This document shows, in pieces, positions 39,785-48,364 of a stretch of 64,000 nucleotides of DNA. Each line of letters starts with the position of its first letter. Position 1 is the stretch's first letter. Origin of the DNA: Streptomyces bottropensis ATCC 25435 (lineage in GTDB: Bacteria > Actinomycetota > Actinomycetes > Streptomycetales > Streptomycetaceae); assembly GCF_000383595.1 (NCBI RefSeq), contig NZ_KB911581.1:8267519-8331518 (forward strand), given 5' to 3'. The notes below the pieces were generated by a model. The model was not told the origin of the DNA and made no database searches. It worked only from the letters and a program-made list of their open reading frames with translations. The position numbers were made by a program, and so were the translations under genes.

Positions 39785-40633
39785 CTACGAGCCGTCGGGA
39801 GGGGCCGTCGCCAGCAGGGCCTCCTTCGCGAGACGGTCCGTGCCGGCCGGGTCGCCGAGACGGTGCAGCAGGACCCAGCGCCCGTCGTCGTACGCGGCGG
39901 CCACGACCGACGAGCCGCGGGTGGCGCCGCTGTGCCACCAGATCGAGGGGCCCCGCTGCCAGGAGGGCGCCGGATCACCGAGCCGGCGTTCGACGAGCAG
40001 GGCGACCAGCAGGTGCGCCACCGTCCGGCAGGTGGACCACATGCCACCCGCCGGCAGGATCGGGCCGGTCAGCGTCCACAGCGGGTGCGGCCGGCCGAAC
40101 AGGTCGCGCGGGACGAGGCGCAGGCTCTCCGGCGGGTGCGCCGTCACCACACCCGCCTCCAGGCCGAGCGGCGACAGGACGTGACGGTCGATCAGGTACT
40201 GGTACGAGCGTCCCGTGGCGGCCGTGAGCGCGTACCCGAGCACGGCGTAGCCGAGGTTGGAGTACTCCCGCTCCCCCAGCCGTCCGGCCGTCAGCCGGGG
40301 CAGGCCGCGCAGCGACTCCCGCAGCGCCGTCTCCGTGAAGCCGAGGTACGGATCGTCAGGAGGGCCGAGGGGCCCGGCGGGCAGGCGGGGCAGGCCGGAG
40401 GTGTGCTCGGCGAGGTGGCGGAGGGTGATGCCCGTGCCGCCCGGCACCTCCTCGACGCAGTCCTCCAGCGGGGTGTCGAAGCCGACCGTCCCTTCCGCCG
40501 CGAGCCGGGCCAGCACGGTCCCCGTCAGCACCTTGGTCAGGGAGCCGATCTCCACGAACCGGTCCGCGTCGTGACCGTGCGCCACCCGGTCGGTGATGCC
40601 GGCGCCGCCCAGCAGGCAGGTCGGTGTCCGCAT
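39785..40633 (-). CDS. Serine hydrolase, beta-lactamase/class C-like
   Basis: 282 residues from the ATG at 40633 with GGAGG upstream. Active-site residues are Ser31-x-x-Lys34 (SLTK in EIGSLTKVLTG), Tyr124-x-Asn126 (EYSNLGYAVLGY) and HSGATRG from His234 in place of Lys-Thr-Gly. HxG is usual for class-C-like esterases and peptidases. There is no signal peptide, so it is probably cytoplasmic. Family members hydrolyse esters, peptides or lactams; the substrate is unknown. The luciferase-like gene follows 52 bp downstream. Confidence 0.9.
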   Translation of the reverse strand: MRTPTCLLGGAGITDRVAHGHDADRFVEIGSLTKVLTGTVLARLAAEGTVGFDTPLEDCVEEVPGGTGITLRHLAEHTSGLPRLPAGPLGPPDDPYLGFTETALRESLRGLPRLTAGRLGEREYSNLGYAVLGYALTAATGRSYQYLIDRHVLSPLGLEAGVVTAHPPESLRLVPRDLFGRPHPLWTLTGPILPAGGMWSTCRTVAHLLVALLVERRLGDPAPSWQRGPSIWWHSGATRGSSVVAAAYDDGRWVLLHRLGDPAGTDRLAKEALLATAPPDGS

Positions 40634-40812
40634 GTGCGGTGCCTCCTGTCGGACGTCGGGCCTCATGTCTCCGGCATGTCCTTCTGCGGCGAAACGAAAA
40701 CCGGCGATTTCCTTCCCTTGTCCCCCAGTTCACCACCGCATAGGAAGGTGGCACGCACCACCCCTGCACCACCCACGCCATGTCACTCACGACCGACCTG
40801 GGGAGCGGCAGC

Positions 40813-42372
40813 ATGTGCGACGACGACCACGGTGACACGAACGGGAACGGCGACGAGAACGGCGACGGGAACGGACTCGGAAGGCGCGCTCTGTTCGTGA
40901 CGTCGGCGGCGGCCGCGCTTACGTTGGGAAGCGTGACCTTTGGGACGAGCGGCGCCGAGGCCGCGCACGGCGACCAGGAGACGAGGACCATCCGGGGAAC
41001 CCTCCCCGCCGGCTCCCCCGACTTCGTGTACCTGCCAGTCCAAGTACCGTCGGGTGTACGGGAGTTGAGGGTCTCGTACAGCTACGAGAGACCGGCCGTC
41101 CCGGCGGGCACGATGGGCAACGCGCTCGACATCGGCGTCTTCGACGAGCGCGGCACGGACCTCGGCGGCAAGGGCTTCCGGGGCTGGTCGGGCGGTGCCC
41201 GCGCGGAGTTCTTCATCCGGACGGACGAGGCGACGCCGGGCTACCTCCCCGGCCCGGTCCGCCCCGGCACCTGGCACATCGCGCTGGGCCCGTACACGGT
41301 GGCACCGGACGGGCTGCCGTACGAGATCACGATCACCCTCACGTACGGCACGCCGGCCCCGGCGGCGAAGCCCGTGTACCCGCCGGAGCGGGCCGAGGGG
41401 CGGGGCCGGGCCTGGTACCGGGGCGACTGTCATCTGCACTCCTGGTACTCCGACGGCCGCCGTACGCTCGGCGAGCTGGCGGCGCTGGCGCGGGCGGCGG
41501 GCCTGGACTTCATCAACAGCTCGGAGCACAACACCCCGTCCGCGCACGCCCATTGGGCCGAGCACGCGGGTGACGACCTGCTCATCATGCTGGGCGAGGA
41601 GGTCACGACCCGCAACGGTCATGTCGTGGCGCTCGGCATCGACCCGGGGACGTTCGTCGACTGGCGCTACCGGGCCCGGGACAACCGGTTCGGCCGGTAC
41701 GCCCGGCAGATCCGCCGCGCCGGAGGCCTGGTCGTCCCGGCTCATCCGCACGCCACCTGCATCGGTTGCAACTGGAAGTTCGGCTTCGGCGAGGCGGACG
41801 CGGTGGAGGTGTGGAACGGCGCGTACTCGCCGGAGGACGAGGTGGCGCTCGCCGACTGGGACGGCATGCTCGTGGCGTCCGTGAAGGAGGGGCGCGACTG
41901 GATTCCGGCCATGGGCAACAGCGACGCCCATCGCGACCCCGATCCCGTCGGCCGCCCCCAGACGGTCGTCCTGGCCGACGACCTGACCAGGGAGGCCATC
42001 CAGGAGGGACTGCGGGCGGGCCGCTCGTACGTCGCCGAGTCCAAGGAGGTGTCCGTGTCCTTCACGGCGTCCGGCGCGCGCGGCGAGCACGCGGGCATCG
42101 GCGAGCGGCTGAAGGTGGACCCCGACACCCCGGTCACCGTCCGCCTGGAGGCCACGGGCTCCGCGGGCTGCAGCATCCGCTTCGTCACCGACCAGGGCGT
42201 CCTGTTCACCTCGGCCGCGCTCCCGGAGTCCGGCACGGGCTCGGCCCAGTGGCGTACGACGGCCTCGTACGCGGCGTACGTGCGCGCCGAGGTCCGCCGG
42301 CCGCCGATCGTGCCGGGCTTTCCCGGGCCGCTGGCGGCCTTCACCAACCCGATCTTCCTCGGGCGGCGGTAG
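40813..42372 (+). CDS. CehA/McbA family metallohydrolase (PHP domain), Tat-exported
   Basis: 519 residues from the ATG at 40813; GGGGAG lies 7 nt upstream, unlike the ATG at 40780. The N-terminus is an Asn/Gly/Asp-rich stretch followed by a twin-arginine signal (GLGRRALFVTSAAAALTLG). The PHP-type metal sites are in GDCHLHSWYSDGRRTLGELAALAR (HxH), SSEHNTPSAHAHW, VPAHPHATCIGC and MGNSDAHRDPDPVG. CehA and McbA cleave carbaryl esters; most homologues cleave phosphodiesters or carbamates outside the cell. The true substrate is unknown. It is monocistronic and divergent from the beta-lactamase-like gene. Confidence 0.93.
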   Translation: MCDDDHGDTNGNGDENGDGNGLGRRALFVTSAAAALTLGSVTFGTSGAEAAHGDQETRTIRGTLPAGSPDFVYLPVQVPSGVRELRVSYSYERPAVPAGTMGNALDIGVFDERGTDLGGKGFRGWSGGARAEFFIRTDEATPGYLPGPVRPGTWHIALGPYTVAPDGLPYEITITLTYGTPAPAAKPVYPPERAEGRGRAWYRGDCHLHSWYSDGRRTLGELAALARAAGLDFINSSEHNTPSAHAHWAEHAGDDLLIMLGEEVTTRNGHVVALGIDPGTFVDWRYRARDNRFGRYARQIRRAGGLVVPAHPHATCIGCNWKFGFGEADAVEVWNGAYSPEDEVALADWDGMLVASVKEGRDWIPAMGNSDAHRDPDPVGRPQTVVLADDLTREAIQEGLRAGRSYVAESKEVSVSFTASGARGEHAGIGERLKVDPDTPVTVRLEATGSAGCSIRFVTDQGVLFTSAALPESGTGSAQWRTTASYAAYVRAEVRRPPIVPGFPGPLAAFTNPIFLGRR

Positions 42373-42520
42373 CGGCCGGCCGGAAGGTCCGGCGATCATA
42401 GGGAGAACCCGCCTACGGAATACGTGTGTTGGGCCTTAGGTTTGGCTCGACACATCACGTGCGTCCGTACGGCTACGCCGTTCGCGTGGACGCACCTGCA
42501 CGGCGGAGGAGACGGCGCCC

Positions 42521-43351
42521 ATGACCGATCACGCGACCACGCCCGACCCGGCGGCGGCTCCGGCGGCGAAGGAGAAGGTCGACACCTCGGTGCCCGCCTC
42601 CGCCCGCATCTGGAACTACTGGCTGGGCGGCAAGGACAACTACCCGGTGGACGAGGCGGCCGGTGACGCGTACGCCGGCGCGTTCCCCGGCATCGTGACC
42701 ATCGCCCGCAGCAGCCGCGCGTATCTGCGGCGCAGTATCCGGCACCTGGTGGAGGTGGAGGGCGTCCGGCAGTTCCTGGACGTCGGCACCGGGCTGCCCA
42801 CGGCGGACAACACCCACCAGGTCGCCCAGCGCAGCGCGCCGGAGGCCCGGATCGTCTACGTCGACAACGACCCGATGGTCCTCGCGCACGCCCGCGCGCT
42901 GCTGTACTCCGCCCCCGAGGGGGCGACCGCGTACATCGACGCGAGCCTCTACGACACGGACCGCATCCTGGCGGCCGCCGCCGAGACGCTGGACCTGTCC
43001 CGGCCCACGGCCCTGATCCTCAGCGGCATCCTCGGTCACGTCGCCGACTACGAGGAGGCCCGCGACATCGTCCGCCGCCTCCTCGCCGGCCTGCCCTCCG
43101 GCAGCTACCTCAACATCAACGAGGGCTCGCGCGGCACCGACCCCGACTACGAGCGCGCGCAGGACGCCTACAACGAGACCGGCGCGGTCCCGTACTTCCT
43201 GCGCCCCATCGACCAGATCACCGGCTACTTCGACGGCCTCGACCTGATCGACCCCGGCATCGTCTCCGTACCGCTGTGGCGCCCGGACGACACGGCGGCG
43301 GGCGAGCCGAAGCCGATCGGCCAGCACGGCGGGCTGGGCCGGAAGCCGTAG
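42521..43351 (+). CDS. SAM-dependent methyltransferase (DUF574 type)
   Basis: 276 residues from the ATG at 42521; GGAGGAG upstream. The family N-terminus VPASARIWNYWLGGKDNYPVDEAAGDAY is unmistakable. RQFLDVGTGLPTADNTHQVAQ is the SAM-binding motif I, and RIVYVDNDPMVLAHARALL holds the acidic SAM ligand. This family is very abundant in Streptomyces and has no assigned substrate; transcriptional-regulator co-occurrence is usual, not seen here. The F420-type gene follows 115 bp downstream and may be co-transcribed. Confidence 0.94.
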   Translation: MTDHATTPDPAAAPAAKEKVDTSVPASARIWNYWLGGKDNYPVDEAAGDAYAGAFPGIVTIARSSRAYLRRSIRHLVEVEGVRQFLDVGTGLPTADNTHQVAQRSAPEARIVYVDNDPMVLAHARALLYSAPEGATAYIDASLYDTDRILAAAAETLDLSRPTALILSGILGHVADYEEARDIVRRLLAGLPSGSYLNINEGSRGTDPDYERAQDAYNETGAVPYFLRPIDQITGYFDGLDLIDPGIVSVPLWRPDDTAAGEPKPIGQHGGLGRKP

Positions 43352-43466
43352 CCCGCGAGGGTGGCGCGAGTGGCCGGGTCCTGGCGGGACCCGGCCCCGG
43401 TGTCCGCCCCGTCCGCCGCGAGCCGGCGGACGGCCGCCCGATCCCGTCCTGAGGAGAACCACGCCC

Positions 43467-43904
43467 ATGTCCCGCCCCGCGGACCACGCGAACGGCACGG
43501 AACAGCCGGGTCCGAAGCAACGCGTCGTCACGGCCTTCCAGCGTTACGTCGCCAACCCGGTCCTGCGCCGCGTACCGCTCCAGACCGTGCTGGAGACCAC
43601 CGGCCGCACCTCCGGTCTCCCCCGCCGTACCCCGATCGGCGGCCGTCGCGTGGGCGACACGTTCTGGCTGGTCTCGGAGTACGGCGAGAGGTCCCAGTAC
43701 ATCCGCAACATCAAGGCCGACCCGTCGGTGCGGGTGCGCATCCGGGGCCGCTGGCACACCGGCACCGCCCATCTCCTCCCGGACGACGACCCGGTGGCCC
43801 GCCTGCGCACCCTGCCCCGTCTGAACAGCGCGGCGGTGCGGGTGCTGGGGTCGGGGCTGCTGACGGTGCGGGTGGATCTGCGGGGCAGGGCTCGCACCCC
43901 TTAG
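43467..43904 (+). CDS. Deazaflavin (F420)-dependent nitroreductase family, Ddn-like
   Basis: 145 residues from the ATG at 43467 (GAGGAGA upstream). A split-barrel flavin-binding fold: VLETTGRTSGLPRRTPIGGRRVGDTFWLVSEYGERSQYIRNIKADPSVRVRIRG matches the Ddn/FDOR-A group, in which F420H2 reduces quinones, nitro compounds or unsaturated ketones. Co-occurrence with fbiC and luciferase-like enzymes supports F420 use. Substrate unknown. Confidence 0.92.
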   Translation: MSRPADHANGTEQPGPKQRVVTAFQRYVANPVLRRVPLQTVLETTGRTSGLPRRTPIGGRRVGDTFWLVSEYGERSQYIRNIKADPSVRVRIRGRWHTGTAHLLPDDDPVARLRTLPRLNSAAVRVLGSGLLTVRVDLRGRARTP

Positions 43905-43913
43905 CGGTCCCCG

Positions 43914-44171
43914 TCAGGCATCCTCGGGTTCCAGCTCGAAGGTGAAGTAGATGCTCAGCGTGTAGGGCTCGTCCTCGTCGTACGCGTAGTCCCAGGACAC
44001 GTCCACCAGGAAGACATCGTGCTCCCCCACCCATGCGTGGGCCTTCCGGAACGCCTCCGCGGCGGTCGTGGCCGGGAACAGCTTTCTCGCCATGGGATGG
44101 ACCTGGGACTCGGCGTCCGAGTCGTCGAAGCCCTCCGGAACGGCCAGGCAGAGATCGGGGTCGAGATCCAT
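43914..44171 (-). CDS. Small acidic protein of unknown function
   Basis: 85 residues from the ATG at 44171; GGAAGG lies 10 nt upstream. Sequence MDLDPDLCLAVPEGFDDSDAESQ, KLFPATTAAEAFRKAHAWVGEHDVFLVDVSWDYAYDEDEPYTLSIYFTFE. It is acidic and soluble, with an alternating beta-strand pattern in the second half. I recognise no family. Its end is 10 bp from the stop of the convergent F420-type gene. Confidence 0.65.
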   Translation of the reverse strand: MDLDPDLCLAVPEGFDDSDAESQVHPMARKLFPATTAAEAFRKAHAWVGEHDVFLVDVSWDYAYDEDEPYTLSIYFTFELEPEDA

Positions 44172-44251
44172 GGGGTACGCCCTTCCTGTTCCTGTCGGTC
44201 GCCCGGTAAGACCGCCGCACCCCCGGAAGGGGTTGCTCCGGGCCGGCCGAC

Positions 44252-44510
44252 TCAGTCCAGGCGGTCGTACAGGTCCTCGGTGAAGCGCCGTACGGCCTCG
44301 GGGTCGCGGAGCGTCGGGAAGTGGTCGGCGACCGGAAGGCGGACGAGGTGGCAGCCGGGGATGCGGGCGGCGATCCCCTCGCCGCAGCGGACGACCTCGG
44401 CCTTGCCCCTCTCGCCGAGGAGCAGGGCGGCGGGGAGGTCGAGTTCGCCGAGGCGGCGGTCGAAGGCCGGCGGCGCGCCGGGGTGTCGTGGCCGTACGTC
44501 GTGAACCACG
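44252..44510 (-). pseudogene. C-terminal remnant of an alpha/beta hydrolase
   Basis: The minus-strand frame reads FDRRLGELDLPAALLLGERGKAEVVRCGEGIAARIPGCHLVRLPVADHFPTLRDPEAVRRFTEDL and a stop at 44252. That is the C-terminal quarter of an alpha/beta hydrolase: strand 7 (LDLPAALLLGE), the acid region, and the catalytic His in ADHFP. No N-terminal part with nucleophile elbow exists upstream; the frame runs into the neighbouring methyltransferase gene as an out-of-frame shadow. It is a 5'-truncated, dead gene. Confidence 0.75.
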
Positions 44511-44613
44511 AGGGGACCGCCGCCCCAGCGCCTCGCCGCCCTCGACCCGCACCACGCACTCCACGGTGACCACTGTGTCCGCCCCGCGAAGACGAGCAAA
44601 AGGGGTGAACAGC

Positions 44614-45369
44614 TCAGACCGTCGGCGGGCGGGCCGCCGGTGGCCGACACGCCACGAACACGAACTCCCTGCCGGGACGGTCGGGGGCGTCCCGTACGTC
44701 CTCCAGCACGTACCCGTGTGCGGCGAGATCCGCCTCGACCTCGTGCCGTTCGCGGAATCTGAGGGTCGAGTCGGAGGTGAGCGGCGTCTCGCCCCTGCCG
44801 CTGTCGAGGACGTAGTGCCAGCGGAAGGTCACCAGTGGGCCGGTGACCCGCGTCAGCTCCACCCAGCTCTCGACCGTGCCGAGGCCCCGTACCTCGGTGA
44901 CCCGGTACGAGTCCTCGCGATTCCACGCCTCCCAGGCCCGCGCGGCCGGGTCACGGGTCTCGAAGACCAGCCTGCCGCCCGGTCGCAGCGCCCCGTACGC
45001 CCCCACGAGCGTCCGCCGCCATGCCTCCGGTTCCACGATCGCCTGCGCCACGTTGGCCGTCATCGTGGCGAGGTCGGCCCGGAGCGGGGGAAGGGCGGTC
45101 GCGTCACCGTGGATCCACCGGACCCGGTCGGCCCCGGGTCTGGCCCGCGCGACATCGAGACAGGCGTCGGCCGGGTCGACCCCGACGACCTCCACCCCAC
45201 GCTCCGCCAGCAGCAGCGCGAAGACGCCCGTTCCGCAGCCGATGTCGAGCACCCTCCTCGCGCCGGACTCCTCCGCGAGCCGGAGGTAGGCGTCCAGATC
45301 GCCGCGATCGGGGTCGAGGGGGTCGTACAGCTCGGCCAGCCGTCGGTCACGGAAGATCTCGTCAGCCAT
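44614..45369 (-). CDS. Class I SAM-dependent methyltransferase
   Basis: 251 residues from the ATG at 45369. MADEIFRDRRLAELYDPLDPDRGDLDAY precedes motif I VLDIGCGTGVFALLLAERG, the acidic VVGVDPAD and the DLATMTANVAQAIVEPE region. Such proteins methylate small molecules; substrate unknown. Divergent from the streptogramin-lyase-like gene, sharing a 129-bp intergenic region. Confidence 0.92.
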   Translation of the reverse strand: MADEIFRDRRLAELYDPLDPDRGDLDAYLRLAEESGARRVLDIGCGTGVFALLLAERGVEVVGVDPADACLDVARARPGADRVRWIHGDATALPPLRADLATMTANVAQAIVEPEAWRRTLVGAYGALRPGGRLVFETRDPAARAWEAWNREDSYRVTEVRGLGTVESWVELTRVTGPLVTFRWHYVLDSGRGETPLTSDSTLRFRERHEVEADLAAHGYVLEDVRDAPDRPGREFVFVACRPPAARPPTV

Positions 45370-45498
45370 GCGGCCACGGTAGGGGACCTGAGTGGCGCTC
45401 CCAACACCCTTTGCCCGGCGAGCAATTCACGCGACACGGCCCAGGGCCTCTGGAACGCTGTGCGTCGACCGCCGTTCCCGACCGAGGGTCTCGCATCC

Positions 45499-46431
45499 AT
45501 GTCTGCTCGCCGCCCGACCGTGTCCATCCAGGAGTTCCCCGTCTCCGACGCCGAGGCCGGGCCGTACGGAATCGCCGCCGGGCCGGACGGCGCGCTGTGG
45601 TTCACGCTGGTTCACGCAGGGCGCATCGGCAGGCTCACGCCCGACGGCGAGACCACGTCGTACGCCCTCGCCTCGGCGTCCGGCGGGCCTTCGCTCATCA
45701 CACCCGGGCCGGACGGGGCCCTGTGGTTCACGGAGTTCCGGGAGCATCGGATCGGGCGGATCAGCACGGCCGGGGAGGCCACGTCGTTCGCCCTGCCGAC
45801 GCCCGACGCCGGGCCGTTCGGGATCGCGGTCGGTCCCGACGACGCGCTGTGGTTCACGGAGGCGGGGGCCGACCGGATCGGCCGGATCACGACCGAGGGG
45901 GAGATCGTCGAGTTCCCGCTGCCGGTCTCCGGGGCGTTCGTGTCGGCCATCGCCGCCGGGCGTGACGGTCGGCTGTGGTTCACGATGAACCAGGCGAACG
46001 CGATCGGTGCCATCGCGCCGGACGGGGAGGTGACCGTCCACCCGCTGCCGACGCCGGGCGCCGGGCCCGTGGGGATCACCGCCGGTGGTGACGGCGCCCT
46101 GTGGTTCGTCGAGATCGGAGCCGGGCAGATCGGGCGGATCACGCCGGACGGGAAAATCGACGAATTCCCCCTGCCCGACCGCGAGTCCCGCCCGCACGCC
46201 ATCGTCGCCGACGCCGACGGCGCCTGCTGGTTCACCGAGTGGGGCGCGAACCGCGTCGGCCGGATCACCTACGACGACCGCCACCCGGAAGCGCCCGAGA
46301 TCCACGAACACGAGCTGCCGACCCCGTCCTCGGAGCCCCACGGCATCGCCCTCGGCCCGGACGGCGCCCTGTGGACGGCCCTGGAGACCGGCGCCGTGGC
46401 CCGCGTGCGGCCCTCCGGGAACGCGGGTTGA
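45499..46431 (+). CDS. vgb: Virginiamycin B (streptogramin) lyase homologue
   Basis: 310 residues from the ATG at 45499. Seven-bladed beta-propeller with the blade repeat GPDGALWFTE..AxRIGRITTxGE (six to seven copies). The catalytic residues of staphylococcal Vgb (His228, Glu268, His270) have counterparts here: SRPHAI with His233 and SSEPHG with Glu279 and His281. Vgb linearises streptogramin B by cleaving its ester-linked thiazole/threonine bond without hydrolysis. Chromosomal actinobacterial homologues often act on other lactones, so antibiotic resistance is an inference. It is monocistronic, divergent from a methyltransferase. Confidence 0.9.
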   Translation: MSARRPTVSIQEFPVSDAEAGPYGIAAGPDGALWFTLVHAGRIGRLTPDGETTSYALASASGGPSLITPGPDGALWFTEFREHRIGRISTAGEATSFALPTPDAGPFGIAVGPDDALWFTEAGADRIGRITTEGEIVEFPLPVSGAFVSAIAAGRDGRLWFTMNQANAIGAIAPDGEVTVHPLPTPGAGPVGITAGGDGALWFVEIGAGQIGRITPDGKIDEFPLPDRESRPHAIVADADGACWFTEWGANRVGRITYDDRHPEAPEIHEHELPTPSSEPHGIALGPDGALWTALETGAVARVRPSGNAG

Positions 46432-46598
46432 CGGTGCGTCCACCGCAGCCCCCGCGGAGGGGGCTCGCTCGTCCGGACGGGCGCGGCCAAGCTCAGATCC
46501 TGCTCTGAACTCACGTTTCCGTCTTGTCGCCGTTCTCGGCCCGGTGTCACGATCACGGCCGCGCCCGGCATCAACGGGCCGACTGACGGGGGTCGTTC

Positions 46599-47156
46599 AT
46601 GTCACGCCCAGCACGTATGCCGCGCCGCACACTCACCGCTCTGGTGCTGATGTCGGCGGCTCTGCTCTCCACCGGCGCGTGTTCGTCGGACGGTGGCACC
46701 GGGCCGCCGAAGCAGCACCCGGTGCGGACGGCCCAGCCCAGCCAGGCGGAGACGGATCCGGCGACGGGCTCCGACGGGGCGGACGAGGCGGACGTACCCG
46801 AGGTGTCCGTGGATCGTGCCCCGGACCTCCAGATGGCCGACAGAGTCATCCTGCGCCGGGACGGCACCCGGGGCAACGCGTCGATGGAGTTCGGCAAGGC
46901 GAGACAGGGCGACGGCGACACGATGTCGGTCGGCGTGGAGTGCGAGGGCAAGGGCAGGATCGAGGTCACCCTGCGTCCCCTGCACACCTCCTTCTCCATG
47001 GAATGCCGCGAGGGTGAAGTGACCGGCGAATACAACCAGTTGACCCAAGACGCGGCGGACCGCGCCGGCACCGTCTCCGTCACCGCCCCCTCGGGAGTGC
47101 GCTGGTCCCTGTCCATCGGCCGCGGCGAGCCGGCGGAACAGGACCTCGACGGCTAG
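46599..47156 (+). CDS. Secreted lipoprotein, unknown function
   Basis: 185 residues from the ATG at 46599; signal peptide with lipobox (LMSAALLSTGAC). A Pro/Asp/Glu-rich spacer of about 45 residues follows, then a beta-rich domain (GNASMEFGKARQGDGDTMSVGVECEGKGRIEVTLRP, SFSMECREGEVTGEYNQL) with two cysteines. Function unknown. The TetR-regulated hydrolase gene lies further downstream under its own promoter. Confidence 0.75.
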   Translation: MSRPARMPRRTLTALVLMSAALLSTGACSSDGGTGPPKQHPVRTAQPSQAETDPATGSDGADEADVPEVSVDRAPDLQMADRVILRRDGTRGNASMEFGKARQGDGDTMSVGVECEGKGRIEVTLRPLHTSFSMECREGEVTGEYNQLTQDAADRAGTVSVTAPSGVRWSLSIGRGEPAEQDLDG

Positions 47157-47223
47157 GGCCTGCCCCCCTGGCGTCAGTAGGTGTTTTTCAACCAGTGGTT
47201 CTTTGTGAGCGTTGCACAAACCC

Positions 47224-47251
47224 TAGGGCAACCAACCGGTTGGTTGCCCTA
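47224..47251. promoter_or_regulatory. 28-bp perfect palindrome, operator for the hydrolase/TetR pair
   Basis: The left arm TAGGGCAACCAACC (47224-47237) is mirrored by GGTTGGTTGCCCTA (47238-47251). It lies 130 bp upstream of the hydrolase start at 47381. A -10-like TGTAGT at 47265-47270 follows it by 13 bp, so a bound TetR dimer pair would overlap the -35 region. Perfect palindromes of this size are typical TetR operators; the TetR gene lies just downstream of the hydrolase. Confidence 0.85.
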
Positions 47252-47380
47252 TTGGTTACGGTTCTGTAGTGTCGGATCATCTGATCGGTTGCCTCGGTGC
47301 TCAGCCGCTTGCGTGACCAATCGCGTTGAGCCGGAGGGCCCCTTCGGCCCCGGAACCCAGAAACAAGCAGGGAGCACACC

Positions 47381-48286
47381 GTGCCTATCGACGTTCACTT
47401 TCGCAGCGGCGGTATCACTGTCGCGGGCCACCTCTACCTTCCGGAGGACTACAAGGAGGGTCAGAAGCGGGCCGCCGTGGTGACAGTGACCCCGGGTAGC
47501 GGGATCAAGGAGCAGACTTCCGGTCGCTACGCCCGTGAATTGTGCGACCGGGGTTTCGTTGCCCTGGCCTTCGATCACCGGTCGTATGGCGAGAGTGAAG
47601 GCTTTCCGCGCTACGACGAGGACCCGTTCGCGAAGATCGAAGACATCAAGAACGCAGTGAGCTATCTCCGTAACCGCCCGGAGGCGGATCCCGACCGTAT
47701 CGGCGCTATGGGCATTTGCGGCGGGGGTGGCTATGCGTCCGCCGCGGCAGCCACCGATCGCCGGATCAAGGCCGTCGCCACTGTGAGCGGAGTGGGGGAT
47801 CAGCGTGGCGCGTTTCACGAGCAGACAGGTTCCGACCACGGTGTTCTGGTCGCCATGCTGGAGGCGTGCGGTGCGGCCAGGCAGGCGTTCTCACGCGGGG
47901 ACGAACCCACGTACTGGCCCGTCATCCCGGGTCCGGAGGTCGAGAACGCGTTCGCTCCCCTCAAGGAGGCTCCGGACTACTACTACGCCTCAACGCGTGG
48001 GGCTCACCCCCGATGGGAGAACAAGGTGCTGGCCTGGTCGCTGGAGAAGCAGCTGACCTTTTCCGCATTGGATGTGGTCAGTCTCATCGCGCCACATCCC
48101 CTTCTGCTGATTGTCGGCACCGAATCCACCAGCCGGTCCCACAACGAAGCAACGTACGCGGCCGCCGCGGACCCCAAGGAGCTCTTCCTGATCGACGGGG
48201 CCTCTCACCTCGACCTGTACGATCTGGACCAGTACGTCAAGCCGACTGCCGACAAACTGGCAGATTTCTTCACCCAGAATCTGTGA
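47381..48286 (+). CDS. Alpha/beta hydrolase with Cys nucleophile (dienelactone-hydrolase-like)
   Basis: 301 residues from the GTG at 47381, 7 nt after AGGGAG. The nucleophile elbow reads GICGGGGYA with Cys113 in place of Ser, as in dienelactone hydrolases and the YcjY-type family. His276 (DGASHLDLYD) and an acidic residue complete the triad; TPGSGIKEQTSGRYA is the oxyanion side. Family members act on lactones or thio/ester substrates; the substrate here is unknown. The 28-bp palindrome upstream and the TetR gene downstream show dedicated regulation. Codon third positions are less GC-rich than in flanking genes, suggesting transfer. Confidence 0.9.
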   Translation: MPIDVHFRSGGITVAGHLYLPEDYKEGQKRAAVVTVTPGSGIKEQTSGRYARELCDRGFVALAFDHRSYGESEGFPRYDEDPFAKIEDIKNAVSYLRNRPEADPDRIGAMGICGGGGYASAAAATDRRIKAVATVSGVGDQRGAFHEQTGSDHGVLVAMLEACGAARQAFSRGDEPTYWPVIPGPEVENAFAPLKEAPDYYYASTRGAHPRWENKVLAWSLEKQLTFSALDVVSLIAPHPLLLIVGTESTSRSHNEATYAAAADPKELFLIDGASHLDLYDLDQYVKPTADKLADFFTQNL

Positions 48287-48364
48287 CTGGGCTTACTGGG
48301 GTGAATCCTGAAGGCGGTTCAATGGGGACCAGGGCAGCGTCACGTCTCTATTACCCTGCAGCTC

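Noticed and set aside
44571..44926. Continuation of the hydrolase-remnant frame to 44926.
   Set aside because: Beyond about 44510 it is an out-of-frame shadow of the methyltransferase gene.
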